Positions 45,152 through 53,821 of a stretch of DNA of 64,000 bases are shown in pieces (the stretch's first letter is position 1; each line of letters starts with the position of its first letter). The notes below the pieces were generated by a model that made no database searches, was not told the DNA's origin, and was given only the letters and a program-made list of their open reading frames with translations. Position numbers and translations under genes: made by a program. The DNA lies in the NCBI RefSeq assembly GCF_024228675.1, contig NZ_CP100461.1, forward strand, positions 1,116,001-1,180,000, read 5' to 3'. The stretch is from Salinigranum marinum. Its GTDB lineage: Archaea > Halobacteriota > Halobacteria > Halobacteriales > Haloferacaceae.

Positions 45152-45732
45152 CAGATGCGAATCAGCGGACGACGGCAGAACAGCTCGCAGACACCGACGG
45201 GAAGCGAACCGACGGTGACCCGACGAACGGGAGCCACGCCGACCAGGGAGCGTCCGGCGTCCTGTTCGTCACGAACCCGTCGGCCAAACCGACCGCGGTC
45301 AAACTCGGACTCACCGCCCTCGTCGGACTCGCGGTCGTCGGGTACCTCCTGTCCAGGCCGGACCTGCTCGGCGGGCCAGAGGCCACACAGATCGGCGTGT
45401 ACGTCGTCGCGTTCGTGTTCGTGGTCGCCGTCGCGCGACTGCTGGTCCGGGTCTACCTTCTCACACGGTTCCGGTACGTGGTCACGGAAGACGCGCTTCG
45501 CCGGGAGTACTCGCTGTTGTACTCTTCGAAGTCGCGCGAACTCCCGCTCGAGAAGGTCCGTGGATACGAACGGACACAGAGTCGCGTCCAGACCGCCCTC
45601 AACGTCGGAACGGTCGGGTTCCTCACGGCCGCGGACGCCCGCGGTATCGGGTTCCTCGCGTTCGAGAACGTCCCCGAGTCCGAACGGGTCCAGGCACTGA
45701 TCCGACGGCACGTCGAACGGGAGCAGTACTGA
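45148..45732 (+). CDS. membrane protein with bacterial PH-like (bPH2/YdbS-type) domain
   Basis: The 194-residue protein has an acidic, probably disordered N-terminus (1-38), two membrane helices (about 51-67 and 78-95) and then a PH-like barrel: TRFRYVVTEDALRREYSLLYSSKSRELPLEKVRGYERTQS, FLTAADARGIGFLAFENV and a C-terminal helix. The YVVTEDALR and R-G-Y/E patterns match bPH2 domains of YdbS/YdbT-type proteins, whose role is unclear but linked to envelope stress or lipid binding. It overlaps the preceding membrane gene by four bases (ATGA). Confidence 0.75.
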   Translation: MTDANQRTTAEQLADTDGKRTDGDPTNGSHADQGASGVLFVTNPSAKPTAVKLGLTALVGLAVVGYLLSRPDLLGGPEATQIGVYVVAFVFVVAVARLLVRVYLLTRFRYVVTEDALRREYSLLYSSKSRELPLEKVRGYERTQSRVQTALNVGTVGFLTAADARGIGFLAFENVPESERVQALIRRHVEREQY

Positions 45733-45785
45733 CCGATGCCCGGACGTCACCTCACGGCACTGGTCGCTCGGACGGGAGCGCGCTG

Positions 45786-46265
45786 ATGTCGACGGAGCCA
45801 CGCGAGCGAGACGGGCACAGAACCGACGGGGACGTGACACCGACGCCGGGCCCGGTCCTGCGGTTCGGAGTCGCGCTTCTCGCCGGCGGCGTCACCGCAC
45901 TCGTGACCCTCCTGCTCACCCCGGTGGTCGAGGCCACGACGCCGCTCCAGTTCTCGCTCGCGCAACTCGGTGCCCTCGCCGCGGGCACGGGGCTCCTCGT
46001 CGCGGTCGACGGCGCGAGACAGCCCGCTCCGCGCTTCGTCGTCGTTCGGACGTCGTACGTCGTCGCGGCGCTCGTGGTCTGTGGTGGGGTCGCGCTGGGC
46101 GTCTCACTCTGGTTGCAACCCACACCCACCCCGAGGACGGGACAGACGTCTGCACTCGAATACGCGCCGCTGATTCCCGTGGTCGTCGGTGCGTTCCTCG
46201 GACTGCTCGTCGCCGGTTTCGGTGTGTTGTACCGGCGGCGGACGACCTTCGACGCGTCCGAGTAA
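45786..46265 (+). CDS. four-helix membrane protein, unknown function
   Basis: This 159-residue protein begins MSTEPRERDGHRTDGDVTPT and after that acidic lead has four hydrophobic stretches (LRFGVALLAGGVTALVTLLL, FSLAQLGALAAGTGLLVAV, VVAALVVCGGVALGVSLWL, LIPVVVGAFLGLLVAGFGVLY). No motif is recognised. It follows the PH-like gene by 53 bases on the same strand and is probably the third gene of that operon. The stop is 29 bases from the convergent methyltransferase gene. Confidence 0.65.
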   Translation: MSTEPRERDGHRTDGDVTPTPGPVLRFGVALLAGGVTALVTLLLTPVVEATTPLQFSLAQLGALAAGTGLLVAVDGARQPAPRFVVVRTSYVVAALVVCGGVALGVSLWLQPTPTPRTGQTSALEYAPLIPVVVGAFLGLLVAGFGVLYRRRTTFDASE

Positions 46266-46294
46266 TCCCTCCCCCGCACGCGTCGACGGAGCGA

Positions 46295-46966
46295 CTACCC
46301 GACCCGAACACTGACCGCCACGCCCTCCCCGGCCGGGAGGACGACCGTCTCGAGCGCCGGATCGCTCCGAACGAGGTCCAGGTACGACGCGATCCCTTCG
46401 GTCGTCGTGTCGACGTCCCACGGCTCGTCGCGCGTGACCAGTGGATCTTCCTCGGTGTCGAGCATCACGGAGAGGGTCTCGGCGTCGACGGGGCCGGCAG
46501 TCACGTTGTCGGCGACGACGACACCGCCGGGTTCGAGTTTCTCGCGAACCCGCGCGAGCGCCGGCGCGTAGCGTGCCCCCTCGTGGTCGAGCAATACCAC
46601 GTCGAACGGGCCGTCGTACCGGCCGACCGCGGCCATCGCGTCGCCCGACTCGAAGACGAAGTCGACACCGTACGCGCCGTCGAGGAACTCCCGTGCGAGC
46701 GCGAGTTCCTCGTCGTCGTACTCCGTGAGGACGATCCGACCGCCGTCCATCCCGCGGGCGAACCACGAGGCGGAGTAGCCGAACCCCGACCCGAACTCGA
46801 AGACGTCGGTGGCGTCCGTGAGTCGCGCGAGGAGGCGGAGGACGCCCCCGACCTGCGGCCCGACGGTCGGGAAGCCCTCGGCCACGCCGTGGTCGAGCAT
46901 CCGGGACTGCCGGTCGTCGTGTGTCGGCGCGACCGCCCCGAGGAGTCGACGGAGTTGTTCGTCCAT
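46295..46966 (-). CDS. O-methyltransferase (class I SAM-dependent)
   Basis: The 223-residue enzyme has a class I SAM fold: VFEFGSGFGYSASWFARG (motif I, about 55-72), IVLTEYDDEELALAREFL, then YDGPFDVVLLDHEGARYAPALARV and VVVADNVTAG near 150. That layout and the DHEGARY segment match the caffeoyl-CoA/catechol O-methyltransferase-like (family 3) group, which methylates phenols with a divalent metal. Its substrate in a haloarchaeon is unknown. It is transcribed away from the 42-residue gene at 47114. Confidence 0.8.
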   Translation of the reverse strand: MDEQLRRLLGAVAPTHDDRQSRMLDHGVAEGFPTVGPQVGGVLRLLARLTDATDVFEFGSGFGYSASWFARGMDGGRIVLTEYDDEELALAREFLDGAYGVDFVFESGDAMAAVGRYDGPFDVVLLDHEGARYAPALARVREKLEPGGVVVADNVTAGPVDAETLSVMLDTEEDPLVTRDEPWDVDTTTEGIASYLDLVRSDPALETVVLPAGEGVAVSVRVG

Positions 46967-47113
46967 ACCTCACCGGTTGCCCCGGTCCGGGATTAACCCT
47001 CCCCCGTGGGTGTCGTCGCCGGCGGCCGTCGATCAACCCCGTCTCCCCGTCCGAGAAGGACAACTATTATCACCTGACGGGGAGTTGTCGAGAACCGAAC
47101 GGAGGATACACAG

Positions 47114-47242
47114 ATGCCACTCGTTCCGTACGACCCCTCAGACGAGCCCGAACGAGACCCGTACCTCCCGGACTTCGACGAGATCCTTGACCGCATCCTG
47201 AACGGCGACAACGACCCCTCGACGCCGTCCGGCGGCGCGTAG
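47114..47242 (+). CDS. small acidic protein (42 aa)
   Basis: The ORF begins MPLVPYDPSDEPERDPYLPD and ends NDPSTPSGGA, with strong acidic composition. GGAGG at 47100-47104 precedes the ATG by 9 bases, and TATA-like AACTATTATC lies at about 47061-47070, so it has a promoter and ribosome-binding site. A short helix (FDEILDRILNG) sits in the middle. Short haloarchaeal proteins of this kind are usually conserved but functionally unknown. It is co-oriented with the methylmalonyl-CoA mutase gene 165 bases downstream, which has its own TATA-like box (CGTTAAGTC). Confidence 0.55.
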   Translation: MPLVPYDPSDEPERDPYLPDFDEILDRILNGDNDPSTPSGGA

Positions 47243-47406
47243 ACGACCGAAGTCGCGTCCGGCCGCGTCAGGCCCGCCCAGCGACCGGGACCCAGTCTCG
47301 TTCTCCCGTACTTTCGCGTCTCGTCCCACCCTCGCCTCGCCCGAGTCGCGCGTTCGCGGTCCGCCAACGACCACCGTTAAGTCCGCCCCGACCGTCACGG
47401 TAGTCG

Positions 47407-49086
47407 ATGTACGACCCCGCAGACCTCGAACGCATTCGCGCTGCGAAATCCGAGTGGGAGGAAGAGACGCTCGGTCCGACGCTGGACCGGTTCGGGGAGC
47501 GCGAGGAGACGTTCACGACCGATACCGGCGGGCAGGAGGTCGACCGACTGTACACGCCCGCGGACGTCGAGACGGACTACCGCGAGGACCTGGGATTCCC
47601 CGGGGAGGAGCCCTACACCAGGGGCGTCTACCCGACGATGCACCGCGGCCGGCTGTGGACGATGCGACAGTACGCCGGCTTCGGCACCGCCCGCGAGACG
47701 AACGAGCGGTTCCGCTACCTCATCGACAACGGCTCGTCGGGGCTGTCTCTCGCTTTCGACCTCCCGACGCAGATGGGCTACGACTCCGACGCCGACATGG
47801 CCGCGGGCGAGGTCGGCAAGTCCGGCGTCGCCATCGACACGCTCGACGACATGCAGACGGTATTCGACGGGATCCCGCTCGACGAGGTCTCCACGTCGAT
47901 GACGATCAACGCGCCTGCGGCGGTCCTGCTCGCGATGTACATCGCGGTGGGCGACGAGCAGGGCGTCCCGCGCGAGAAGCTCCGGGGGACGATCCAGAAC
48001 GACATCATGAAGGAGTACGTCGCGCGGAACCTCTACATCTACCCGCCGGAGCCCTCCATGAGGCTCATCACCGACATCTTCGAGTTCTGTGCCGCCGAGA
48101 CGCCGAAGTTCAACACCATCTCCATCTCGGGGTACCACATCCGCGAGGCCGGCTCGACGGCAGCCCAGGAGATCGCCTTCACGCTCGGTAACGGGATCGA
48201 GTACGTCCAGGCCGCCGTGGACGCGGGGCTCGACGTGGACTCGTTCGCGCCGCAGCTGTCGTTTTTCTTCAACGCCCACAACAACGTCTTAGAGGAGGTC
48301 GCGAAGTTCCGCGCGGCGCGGCGGATGTGGGCGACGATCATGGACGAGCGGTTCGGGGCCGAGAACCCCAAGTCGAAACAGCTGAAGTTCCACACCCAGA
48401 CCGGCGGCTCCACCCTCACGGCACAGCAGGTCGACAACAACATCGTCCGCGTCGCCTACCAGGCGCTGGCGGCCGTGCTCGGCGGCACGCAGAGCCTCCA
48501 CACCAACGGGAAGGACGAGGCGCTCTCACTGCCCACGGAGAAGTCGGTTCGGACCGCGCTCCGGACCCAGCAGATCCTCGCTCACGAGTCCGGCGCGGCC
48601 GACACGATCGACCCGCTCGCGGGCTCGTACTACGTCGAGTCGCTCACCGACCGCGTCGAGGAGGACGCCTTCGCGCTCCTCGACGAGATCGACGAGCGCG
48701 GCGGGATGCTCGACTGCGTCAAGAACCAGTGGGTCCAGCGGCAGATCCAGGACGTCGCCTTCGAGCGCCAGCGCGAGATAGAAGCAGGCGACCGGGTCAT
48801 CGTCGGCGTCAACGAGTTCCGCGTCGACGAGGAACCGCAGGTCGACATCGAGGAGGTCTCCGAGGAGGACGAACGCCGCCAGGTCGAGCATCTGAACGGG
48901 GTCCGAAACGACCGCGACGAGGCGGCGGTCGAGGACGCGCTCGCGACGGTGCGCGACGTCGCCCGCAGTGACGGAAACCTCATGCCGCCGATCATCGAGG
49001 CGGTGAAGGCGTCCGCGACGGTCGGCGAGGTGTGCGGCGTGCTCCGCGACGAGTTCGGCGAGTATCAGCCCGGAAGCGCGCTCTGA
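47407..49086 (+). CDS. mcmA1: methylmalonyl-CoA mutase, large (catalytic) subunit
   Basis: This 559-residue TIM-barrel subunit converts (R)-methylmalonyl-CoA to succinyl-CoA with adenosylcobalamin. It has the substrate barrel hallmarks: [30 protein letters not shown] (with active-site Tyr and His), [43 protein letters not shown] and [17 protein letters not shown]. It lacks the C-terminal B12-binding domain, as in haloarchaea where a separate small subunit supplies it; that gene is not in this window. The epimerase gene lies 324 bases downstream, supporting a propionyl-CoA route to the citric acid cycle. Confidence 0.93.
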   Translation: MYDPADLERIRAAKSEWEEETLGPTLDRFGEREETFTTDTGGQEVDRLYTPADVETDYREDLGFPGEEPYTRGVYPTMHRGRLWTMRQYAGFGTARETNERFRYLIDNGSSGLSLAFDLPTQMGYDSDADMAAGEVGKSGVAIDTLDDMQTVFDGIPLDEVSTSMTINAPAAVLLAMYIAVGDEQGVPREKLRGTIQNDIMKEYVARNLYIYPPEPSMRLITDIFEFCAAETPKFNTISISGYHIREAGSTAAQEIAFTLGNGIEYVQAAVDAGLDVDSFAPQLSFFFNAHNNVLEEVAKFRAARRMWATIMDERFGAENPKSKQLKFHTQTGGSTLTAQQVDNNIVRVAYQALAAVLGGTQSLHTNGKDEALSLPTEKSVRTALRTQQILAHESGAADTIDPLAGSYYVESLTDRVEEDAFALLDEIDERGGMLDCVKNQWVQRQIQDVAFERQREIEAGDRVIVGVNEFRVDEEPQVDIEEVSEEDERRQVEHLNGVRNDRDEAAVEDALATVRDVARSDGNLMPPIIEAVKASATVGEVCGVLRDEFGEYQPGSAL

Positions 49087-49115
49087 GCCGAAAAAGCGAC
49101 GACTGAACTGCCCGG

Positions 49116-49286
49116 TCAGGAGTCGAGTACGCTCACCGTGCGGCGGGTGGAGGCGGTCTCGACGGCCGCCAGCAGTTCGTCCGTGATCGCACTCTTGCGG
49201 TGTTCACACATGAGGTGAACCCTGAGATCAGTGCGGTTCTCGAAGCGTTGTGAACACATCGGGCACGGTGCGTATTCCTTCATCAT
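49116..49286 (-). CDS. small C2H2-type zinc finger protein
   Basis: This 56-residue protein begins MMKEYAPCPMCSQRFENRTD and has one finger with Cys8, Cys11, His24 and His29 (RVHLMCEHRKS). Its C-terminal helix carries hydrophobic residues. Haloarchaea have many such short finger proteins, which usually act as regulators or protein binders. The ATG at 49286 is chosen because TATA-like GTATTTG on the minus strand (about 49322-49316) gives about 28 bases of spacing; a longer frame to 49334 also exists, starting MVPTGICSSC with two further Cys. It converges with the mutase gene. Confidence 0.65.
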   Translation of the reverse strand: MMKEYAPCPMCSQRFENRTDLRVHLMCEHRKSAITDELLAAVETASTRRTVSVLDS

Positions 49287-49409
49287 CGTTAATGATGTAT
49301 CTGCACAGGAAGAACAAATACCTGTCGGTACCATTCACCATCGGAAACTCTCCGGCCGGCGCGGCTGTTCGGCGGTGGAGTTTATCCGACGGGGCGAGAC
49401 CACCGAGGC

Positions 49410-49793
49410 ATGGAGTTTGACCACATCGGTGTCGCGACCACCGCTGCCGCCGACCTCGCTGACCTGTACGCCGATCTGCTCGGGACGCCGGTCGCACACG
49501 AAGAGACGTTCGAGGGGATGTCGGTCGTCTTTCTCGAACTGGACACCGGCTACTTCGAGTTGCTGGAGCCACGGGACGACGGGGCGATCGCCCGCTACCT
49601 CGAACGGAACGGAGCCGGGATCCACCACGTCGCGTTGCGGACGCCGGACATCGACAGCTCGCTCGAACGGGCCCGGGAGCTGGGCGTCGACCTCGTCGAC
49701 GAGGAGCCCCGCCCGGGGGCGTGGGGACACACGGTCGCGTTCCTCCATCCGAAGTCGACGGGCGGCGTCCTCGTGGAGTTCGTCGAGCACTGA
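49410..49793 (+). CDS. mce: methylmalonyl-CoA epimerase
   Basis: The 127-residue VOC enzyme racemises methylmalonyl-CoA so that the mutase can use it. It has the metal and catalytic pattern: His5 (EFDHIGVAT), Glu in LELDTGYFELLEP, GAGIHHVALRTPDID with a ligand His near 72, and the C-terminal GGVLVEFVEH with the last Glu. Size is typical. TATA-like GTTTATC (about 49378-49385) is 25-32 bases before the ATG. It lies beside the mutase large subunit, which fixes its pathway. Confidence 0.9.
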   Translation: MEFDHIGVATTAAADLADLYADLLGTPVAHEETFEGMSVVFLELDTGYFELLEPRDDGAIARYLERNGAGIHHVALRTPDIDSSLERARELGVDLVDEEPRPGAWGHTVAFLHPKSTGGVLVEFVEH

Positions 49794-50028
49794 GAGGCCG
49801 TCGCGAGTCGTCACCGGTGTCTCGCCGGATCGCGGTGACGAGGCACCGGTACACACGGCTGCGACAGTCCCGCTGTGACGCGGCCGACCGCAGGGAGACC
49901 GGTACGTCGACGATCCGACGGCTCCCGTCGGCGTCTCCGAGCCTGCCGTGGGCGGTTCCGCCGGATCGGCCGCCGGGCGACGCCGAGAGAAAGACAGTAG
50001 TGGCCGGGTGGCGACGTTGGAGTCACGG

Positions 50029-51975
50029 ATGTATGACTGGCTCTCTCACCGGGCACAAGCGGCTCCCGAGCGCACGGCGCTCGTCCGCGCAGCGACCGGC
50101 GAGACGCTCTCCTTCGCGGGTCTCGACGCCATGGTCGACGACCTCGCCGGCCGGCTGACCGCACTCGGTGTCGAGGCCGGCGACCATCTCGGAACGGTCC
50201 TCGAAACCCGACTGGCCGCGGTCTGTGCGATCCACGCGGCCGACCGACTCGGCGTCGTGTTGGCCCCGCTCAGCCATCGGCTCACCGCTGACGAGCTGAG
50301 AGACCAGATCGACGCGGCGGACGTGACCACCCTCGTCTGTTCGGAAACGACCGAAGCGCGTGCGATCGAGGCGTTCGACGGGCCGATCTGTTCGGTCGAC
50401 GACCCCACGACCGACGACGCCGTCGCGCTCGCGGAGACGACCCCCGCGGCGGTCGAATCCGTCGACTGGGACCTCGGCGACACGCGGCTTCTGCTGTTTA
50501 CCTCCGGGACGACCGGCGAGCCGAAGGTCGTCCGCCTCACGACCGGCAACCTCCTGTGGAACGCCGTCGCCTCGGCGTTCAGGCTCGGACTGCACCGCGA
50601 CGACCGCTGGCTGGTGTGTCTCCCGCTCAGCCACATGGGCGGCCTGTCGCCCGTCATCCGGATGCCGCTGTACGGGACGACCGTCGTGCTCCGGGAGTCG
50701 TTCGACGCGGGGCGGACCGCCGACGACATCGGGAACTACGACGTCACCTGCATCTCGCTCGTCCCGACGATGTTGAGGCGGATGCTCGACCTCCGGGGGA
50801 CGCTCGCGGACTCGCTCCGGGTGGTGTTGCTGGGTGGCGCGCCCGCCCCGGACGAACTCCTCGAACGCTGTCGTGACTTCTCCGTGCCGATCCACCCGAC
50901 GTACGGGATGACCGAGACCGCATCCCAGGCCGCCACGGCCACGCCGAACGAGGCGTTCGACGACATCGGGACTGTCGGCCGGCCGCTGTTTTGGACCTCG
51001 GTGTCCATCCGTGGCGACGACGACGCGCCCCTCGGTCCCGGTGAGATCGGCGAGATCGTCGTCGACGGCCCGACGGTGTCGCCGGGCTACTACGGAAACC
51101 CCGAGGCGACGGCGGCGGCGTTCGGCCCGCACGGGCTCCGGACGGGCGACGTGGGCTACCGCGACGAGGACGGCCACCTCTTTCTCGTCGGCCGGGTCGA
51201 CGACCGGATCATCACCGGCGGGGAGAACGTCTACCCCCGCGAGGTCGCCGACGTGCTCCGCTCGCATCCGATGGTCGCCGACACGGCCGTCGTGGGCGTG
51301 CCCGACGACGAGTGGGGGCAGCTGGTCGGTGCGCTCGTCGTGCCCGTCGGGGACGATCTGACGGTCGACGAACTCGACAGCCACTGCCGCGAGCGACTCT
51401 CGGGGTTCAAACTCCCCCGAGTGGTGTCGTTCGCCGACGAGCTCCCACGAACCGAGTCGGGGACCGTCCGGCGCGACGCCGTTCGGGACCGCCTGGCGGA
51501 GGGGACGGCGATCCCGGACGCCGAGGCCGCCGCCGACACGGCGGTGGCCGGCGGGTCCGACGAGAGCGAGACCGACCCGTCCGACTCCGCCGCGCCCGAG
51601 ACACTGATCGACGACGACCGGACCGTCGGCGGCGGGGCGGAGTCGGCCGCCGACGCGAACGGCGACGGGTTCCTCGGCGGCGGGTCGGCCTGGGGGCTGG
51701 GCGACGAACCGGCCGAGGACTCCGTCGGGGCGGACGACGCGACCGACGCGCCGGACGACGCGGAGCCCGAGCCGGATCCACCTGACTTCGTTCGGGAGGT
51801 GCTTCCGGAGGACCCCGCCGACGGTTCGAACGTCGAAGCCGACCCCGACGAGCGAACAGACAGCGCTGGCGACACGGACGGAGACGACTCCGAGGGACAG
51901 GACGATCACGACGGAGCCGACGACGCCGAGGCGGACGATCGGGCGGCGTCGGACGCCGAGCCACACGAGAACTGA
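50029..51975 (+). CDS. AMP-dependent acyl-CoA ligase (MenE-like) with acidic C-terminal tail
   Basis: The 648-residue protein has an adenylating domain at 1-490: LLFTSGTTGEPKVV (A3, about 155-168), TYGMTETAS (A5, about 292), TGDVGYRDEDGHLFLVGRVDDRIITGGENVYP (A7-A8, about 372-402) and a C-terminal subdomain ending PRTESGTVRRDAVRDRL (A10 Lys replaced by Arg within SGTVRRD). It resembles o-succinylbenzoate-CoA ligase (menaquinone pathway) but other acyl substrates are possible. Residues about 495-648 are a low-complexity Asp/Glu/Ala/Ser tail unlike any ligase I know. The ATG at 50029 is used; the upstream frame is basic and intergenic. Confidence 0.75.
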   Translation: MYDWLSHRAQAAPERTALVRAATGETLSFAGLDAMVDDLAGRLTALGVEAGDHLGTVLETRLAAVCAIHAADRLGVVLAPLSHRLTADELRDQIDAADVTTLVCSETTEARAIEAFDGPICSVDDPTTDDAVALAETTPAAVESVDWDLGDTRLLLFTSGTTGEPKVVRLTTGNLLWNAVASAFRLGLHRDDRWLVCLPLSHMGGLSPVIRMPLYGTTVVLRESFDAGRTADDIGNYDVTCISLVPTMLRRMLDLRGTLADSLRVVLLGGAPAPDELLERCRDFSVPIHPTYGMTETASQAATATPNEAFDDIGTVGRPLFWTSVSIRGDDDAPLGPGEIGEIVVDGPTVSPGYYGNPEATAAAFGPHGLRTGDVGYRDEDGHLFLVGRVDDRIITGGENVYPREVADVLRSHPMVADTAVVGVPDDEWGQLVGALVVPVGDDLTVDELDSHCRERLSGFKLPRVVSFADELPRTESGTVRRDAVRDRLAEGTAIPDAEAAADTAVAGGSDESETDPSDSAAPETLIDDDRTVGGGAESAADANGDGFLGGGSAWGLGDEPAEDSVGADDATDAPDDAEPEPDPPDFVREVLPEDPADGSNVEADPDERTDSAGDTDGDDSEGQDDHDGADDAEADDRAASDAEPHEN

Positions 51976-52021
51976 GCCGTCTCGGAGGAACAATCATTAT
52001 GGTTCCGTGTCAGTTGGAGCT

Positions 52022-53677
52022 ATGGTAGGGACGACAGCCCAGACGTTACGACCGTTCCTGTGGCGGGCGGCGAAACTGTACCCCGACCGTGAGATCGTCT
52101 CGCGTACACACGAGGGGATCGATCGGACGACGTACGCGGCGTACGACCGTCGGGTGGCCCAACTCGCGAACGCGCTCGACGGGGTGGGGATCGACGACGG
52201 AGAGCGGGTCGCGACGTTCTGCTGGAACCACACCCGGCACTTCGAGACGTACTTCGCGGTCCCCTCCCGCGGATCACAGCTCCACACCATCAACCCCCTG
52301 TTGCCGGACCACCACGTCAAGTACATCGTCGAGAACGCCGCGGACAGACTCCTGTTCGTCGACCCGTCGCTCGTGGAGAAACTCGAGGGCGCGGCCGCAG
52401 AGGCCGACGGCGCGTTCGACACCGTCGAGCGGTTCGTCGTGATGGGGAGCGACGTGCCCGAGACGTCGCTCGACCCCGTGGTCGACTACGAGTCGTTCGT
52501 CGGGGGGCACGCGGAGACGTACGACTGGCCCGCGCTCGACGACGAGACGCCCGCCGGGATGTGTTACACATCGGGGACGACGGGCAAACCGAAAGGCGTC
52601 GAGTACAGCCAGGGGATGATGTGGGCGCACACGATGGGGATCCTCCCGGAGGCGGGGCTGGATTTCCGCGCCGACAGCGTCGTGATGCCCGTCGTGCCGA
52701 TGTTCCACGTGATGGCGTGGGGGTTCCCGTACGCGACGACGGCCGCCGGCGCGAAACACGTCTATCCGGGGCCCGCGCCCGACCCGGCCGACCTCGCCCG
52801 GCTCATCGAGACCGAGGGCGTGACGTTCTCGGCGGGCGTCCCCACCGTCTGGCTGGGTCTGCTCGAGTATCTCGAGGAGAACGAGGCGGACCTCTCGTCG
52901 CTCGAACGGGTCGCCATCGGCGGGGCCGCGGCACCGAAGTCGCTCGTCCGCACGTACGAGGAGGAGTACGACGTGCAGGTGGTGCACGCGTGGGGGATGA
53001 CCGAGACCTCGCCCGTCGCCGCCGTCGCCCACCTCAAACCGGGGATGGAGTCGTTGCCCCCCGAACGACGCGACGAGAAACGGGTCAAACAGGGGCTCGT
53101 GCTCCCCGGACTGGAGTTCAAAGTCATGAGCGACGAGGGCGAGGTGCCGTGGGACGGCGAGCAGTTCGGCGAGCTCTGGATCCGCGGGCCCTGGGTGACG
53201 ACGGAGTACTTCCGCCGCCCGGACGCCAACGAGACGGACTTCGCCGACGGGTGGCTGAAGACCGGTGACGTCGTCACCGTCGACCCCGACGGATACATCC
53301 AGATCGTCGACCGCGCGACGGACGTGATCAAGTCGGGCGGCGAGTGGATCTCCAGCCAGGAACTGGAGAACGCCATCATGGCTCACGACGACGTGGTCGA
53401 GGCGACCGTCATCGGCGTCCCACACGAGAAGTGGCAGGAGCGGCCGGTGGCGTTCGTGGTCCCGCGCGAGGGCGTCGGTGAGGGACCGCTCCGGAGCGAC
53501 ATCGCCGACCTGCTCGAAGGGGACTACCCGACGTGGTGGGTCCCCGACGACGTCGTCTACATCGACGCGGTGCCGAAGACCGCGACCGGGAAGTTCGACA
53601 AGAAGGTGCTCCGCGAGGAGTACGCCGATCACGACGTCGACGACGTGCCCGAGGGGGCCGCACCCGACGACGACTGA
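52022..53677 (+). CDS. long-chain/medium-chain acyl-CoA ligase (AMP-binding)
   Basis: The 551-residue enzyme activates carboxylic acids as CoA thioesters. Motifs: CYTSGTTGKPKGVEYSQ (A3, about 182-198), VVHAWGMTETSPV (A5, about 320), WLKTGDVVTVDPDGYIQIVDRATDVIKSGGEWIS (A7-A8, about 413-446) and PKTATGKFDKKVLR with catalytic Lys (A10). FCWNHTRHFETYFAVP near 64 is typical of medium/long-chain ligases. TATA-like ATCATTATGG at 51988-51997 is 25-34 bases before the ATG at 52022, so the gene is leaderless. It lies with acyl-CoA dehydrogenase in an apparent catabolic cluster. Confidence 0.87.
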   Translation: MVGTTAQTLRPFLWRAAKLYPDREIVSRTHEGIDRTTYAAYDRRVAQLANALDGVGIDDGERVATFCWNHTRHFETYFAVPSRGSQLHTINPLLPDHHVKYIVENAADRLLFVDPSLVEKLEGAAAEADGAFDTVERFVVMGSDVPETSLDPVVDYESFVGGHAETYDWPALDDETPAGMCYTSGTTGKPKGVEYSQGMMWAHTMGILPEAGLDFRADSVVMPVVPMFHVMAWGFPYATTAAGAKHVYPGPAPDPADLARLIETEGVTFSAGVPTVWLGLLEYLEENEADLSSLERVAIGGAAAPKSLVRTYEEEYDVQVVHAWGMTETSPVAAVAHLKPGMESLPPERRDEKRVKQGLVLPGLEFKVMSDEGEVPWDGEQFGELWIRGPWVTTEYFRRPDANETDFADGWLKTGDVVTVDPDGYIQIVDRATDVIKSGGEWISSQELENAIMAHDDVVEATVIGVPHEKWQERPVAFVVPREGVGEGPLRSDIADLLEGDYPTWWVPDDVVYIDAVPKTATGKFDKKVLREEYADHDVDDVPEGAAPDDD

Positions 53678-53821
53678 GACGGTCTGTCGTCGCTGGTTCC
53701 CGGTCGTCGCCGCCCCTGGGGTCGGCGATAGCCGGCACCGACTGACGACAGACCTGATGAACCGCCGGCCGGTTCGGTAACGTTCACGAACTATTTTGAT
53801 CGTTCATCCCTACCGCGAGAC

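Noticed and set aside
50023-51993. 656-aa minus-strand frame
   Set aside because: Exactly antisense to the MenE-like ligase; composition is a frame shadow.
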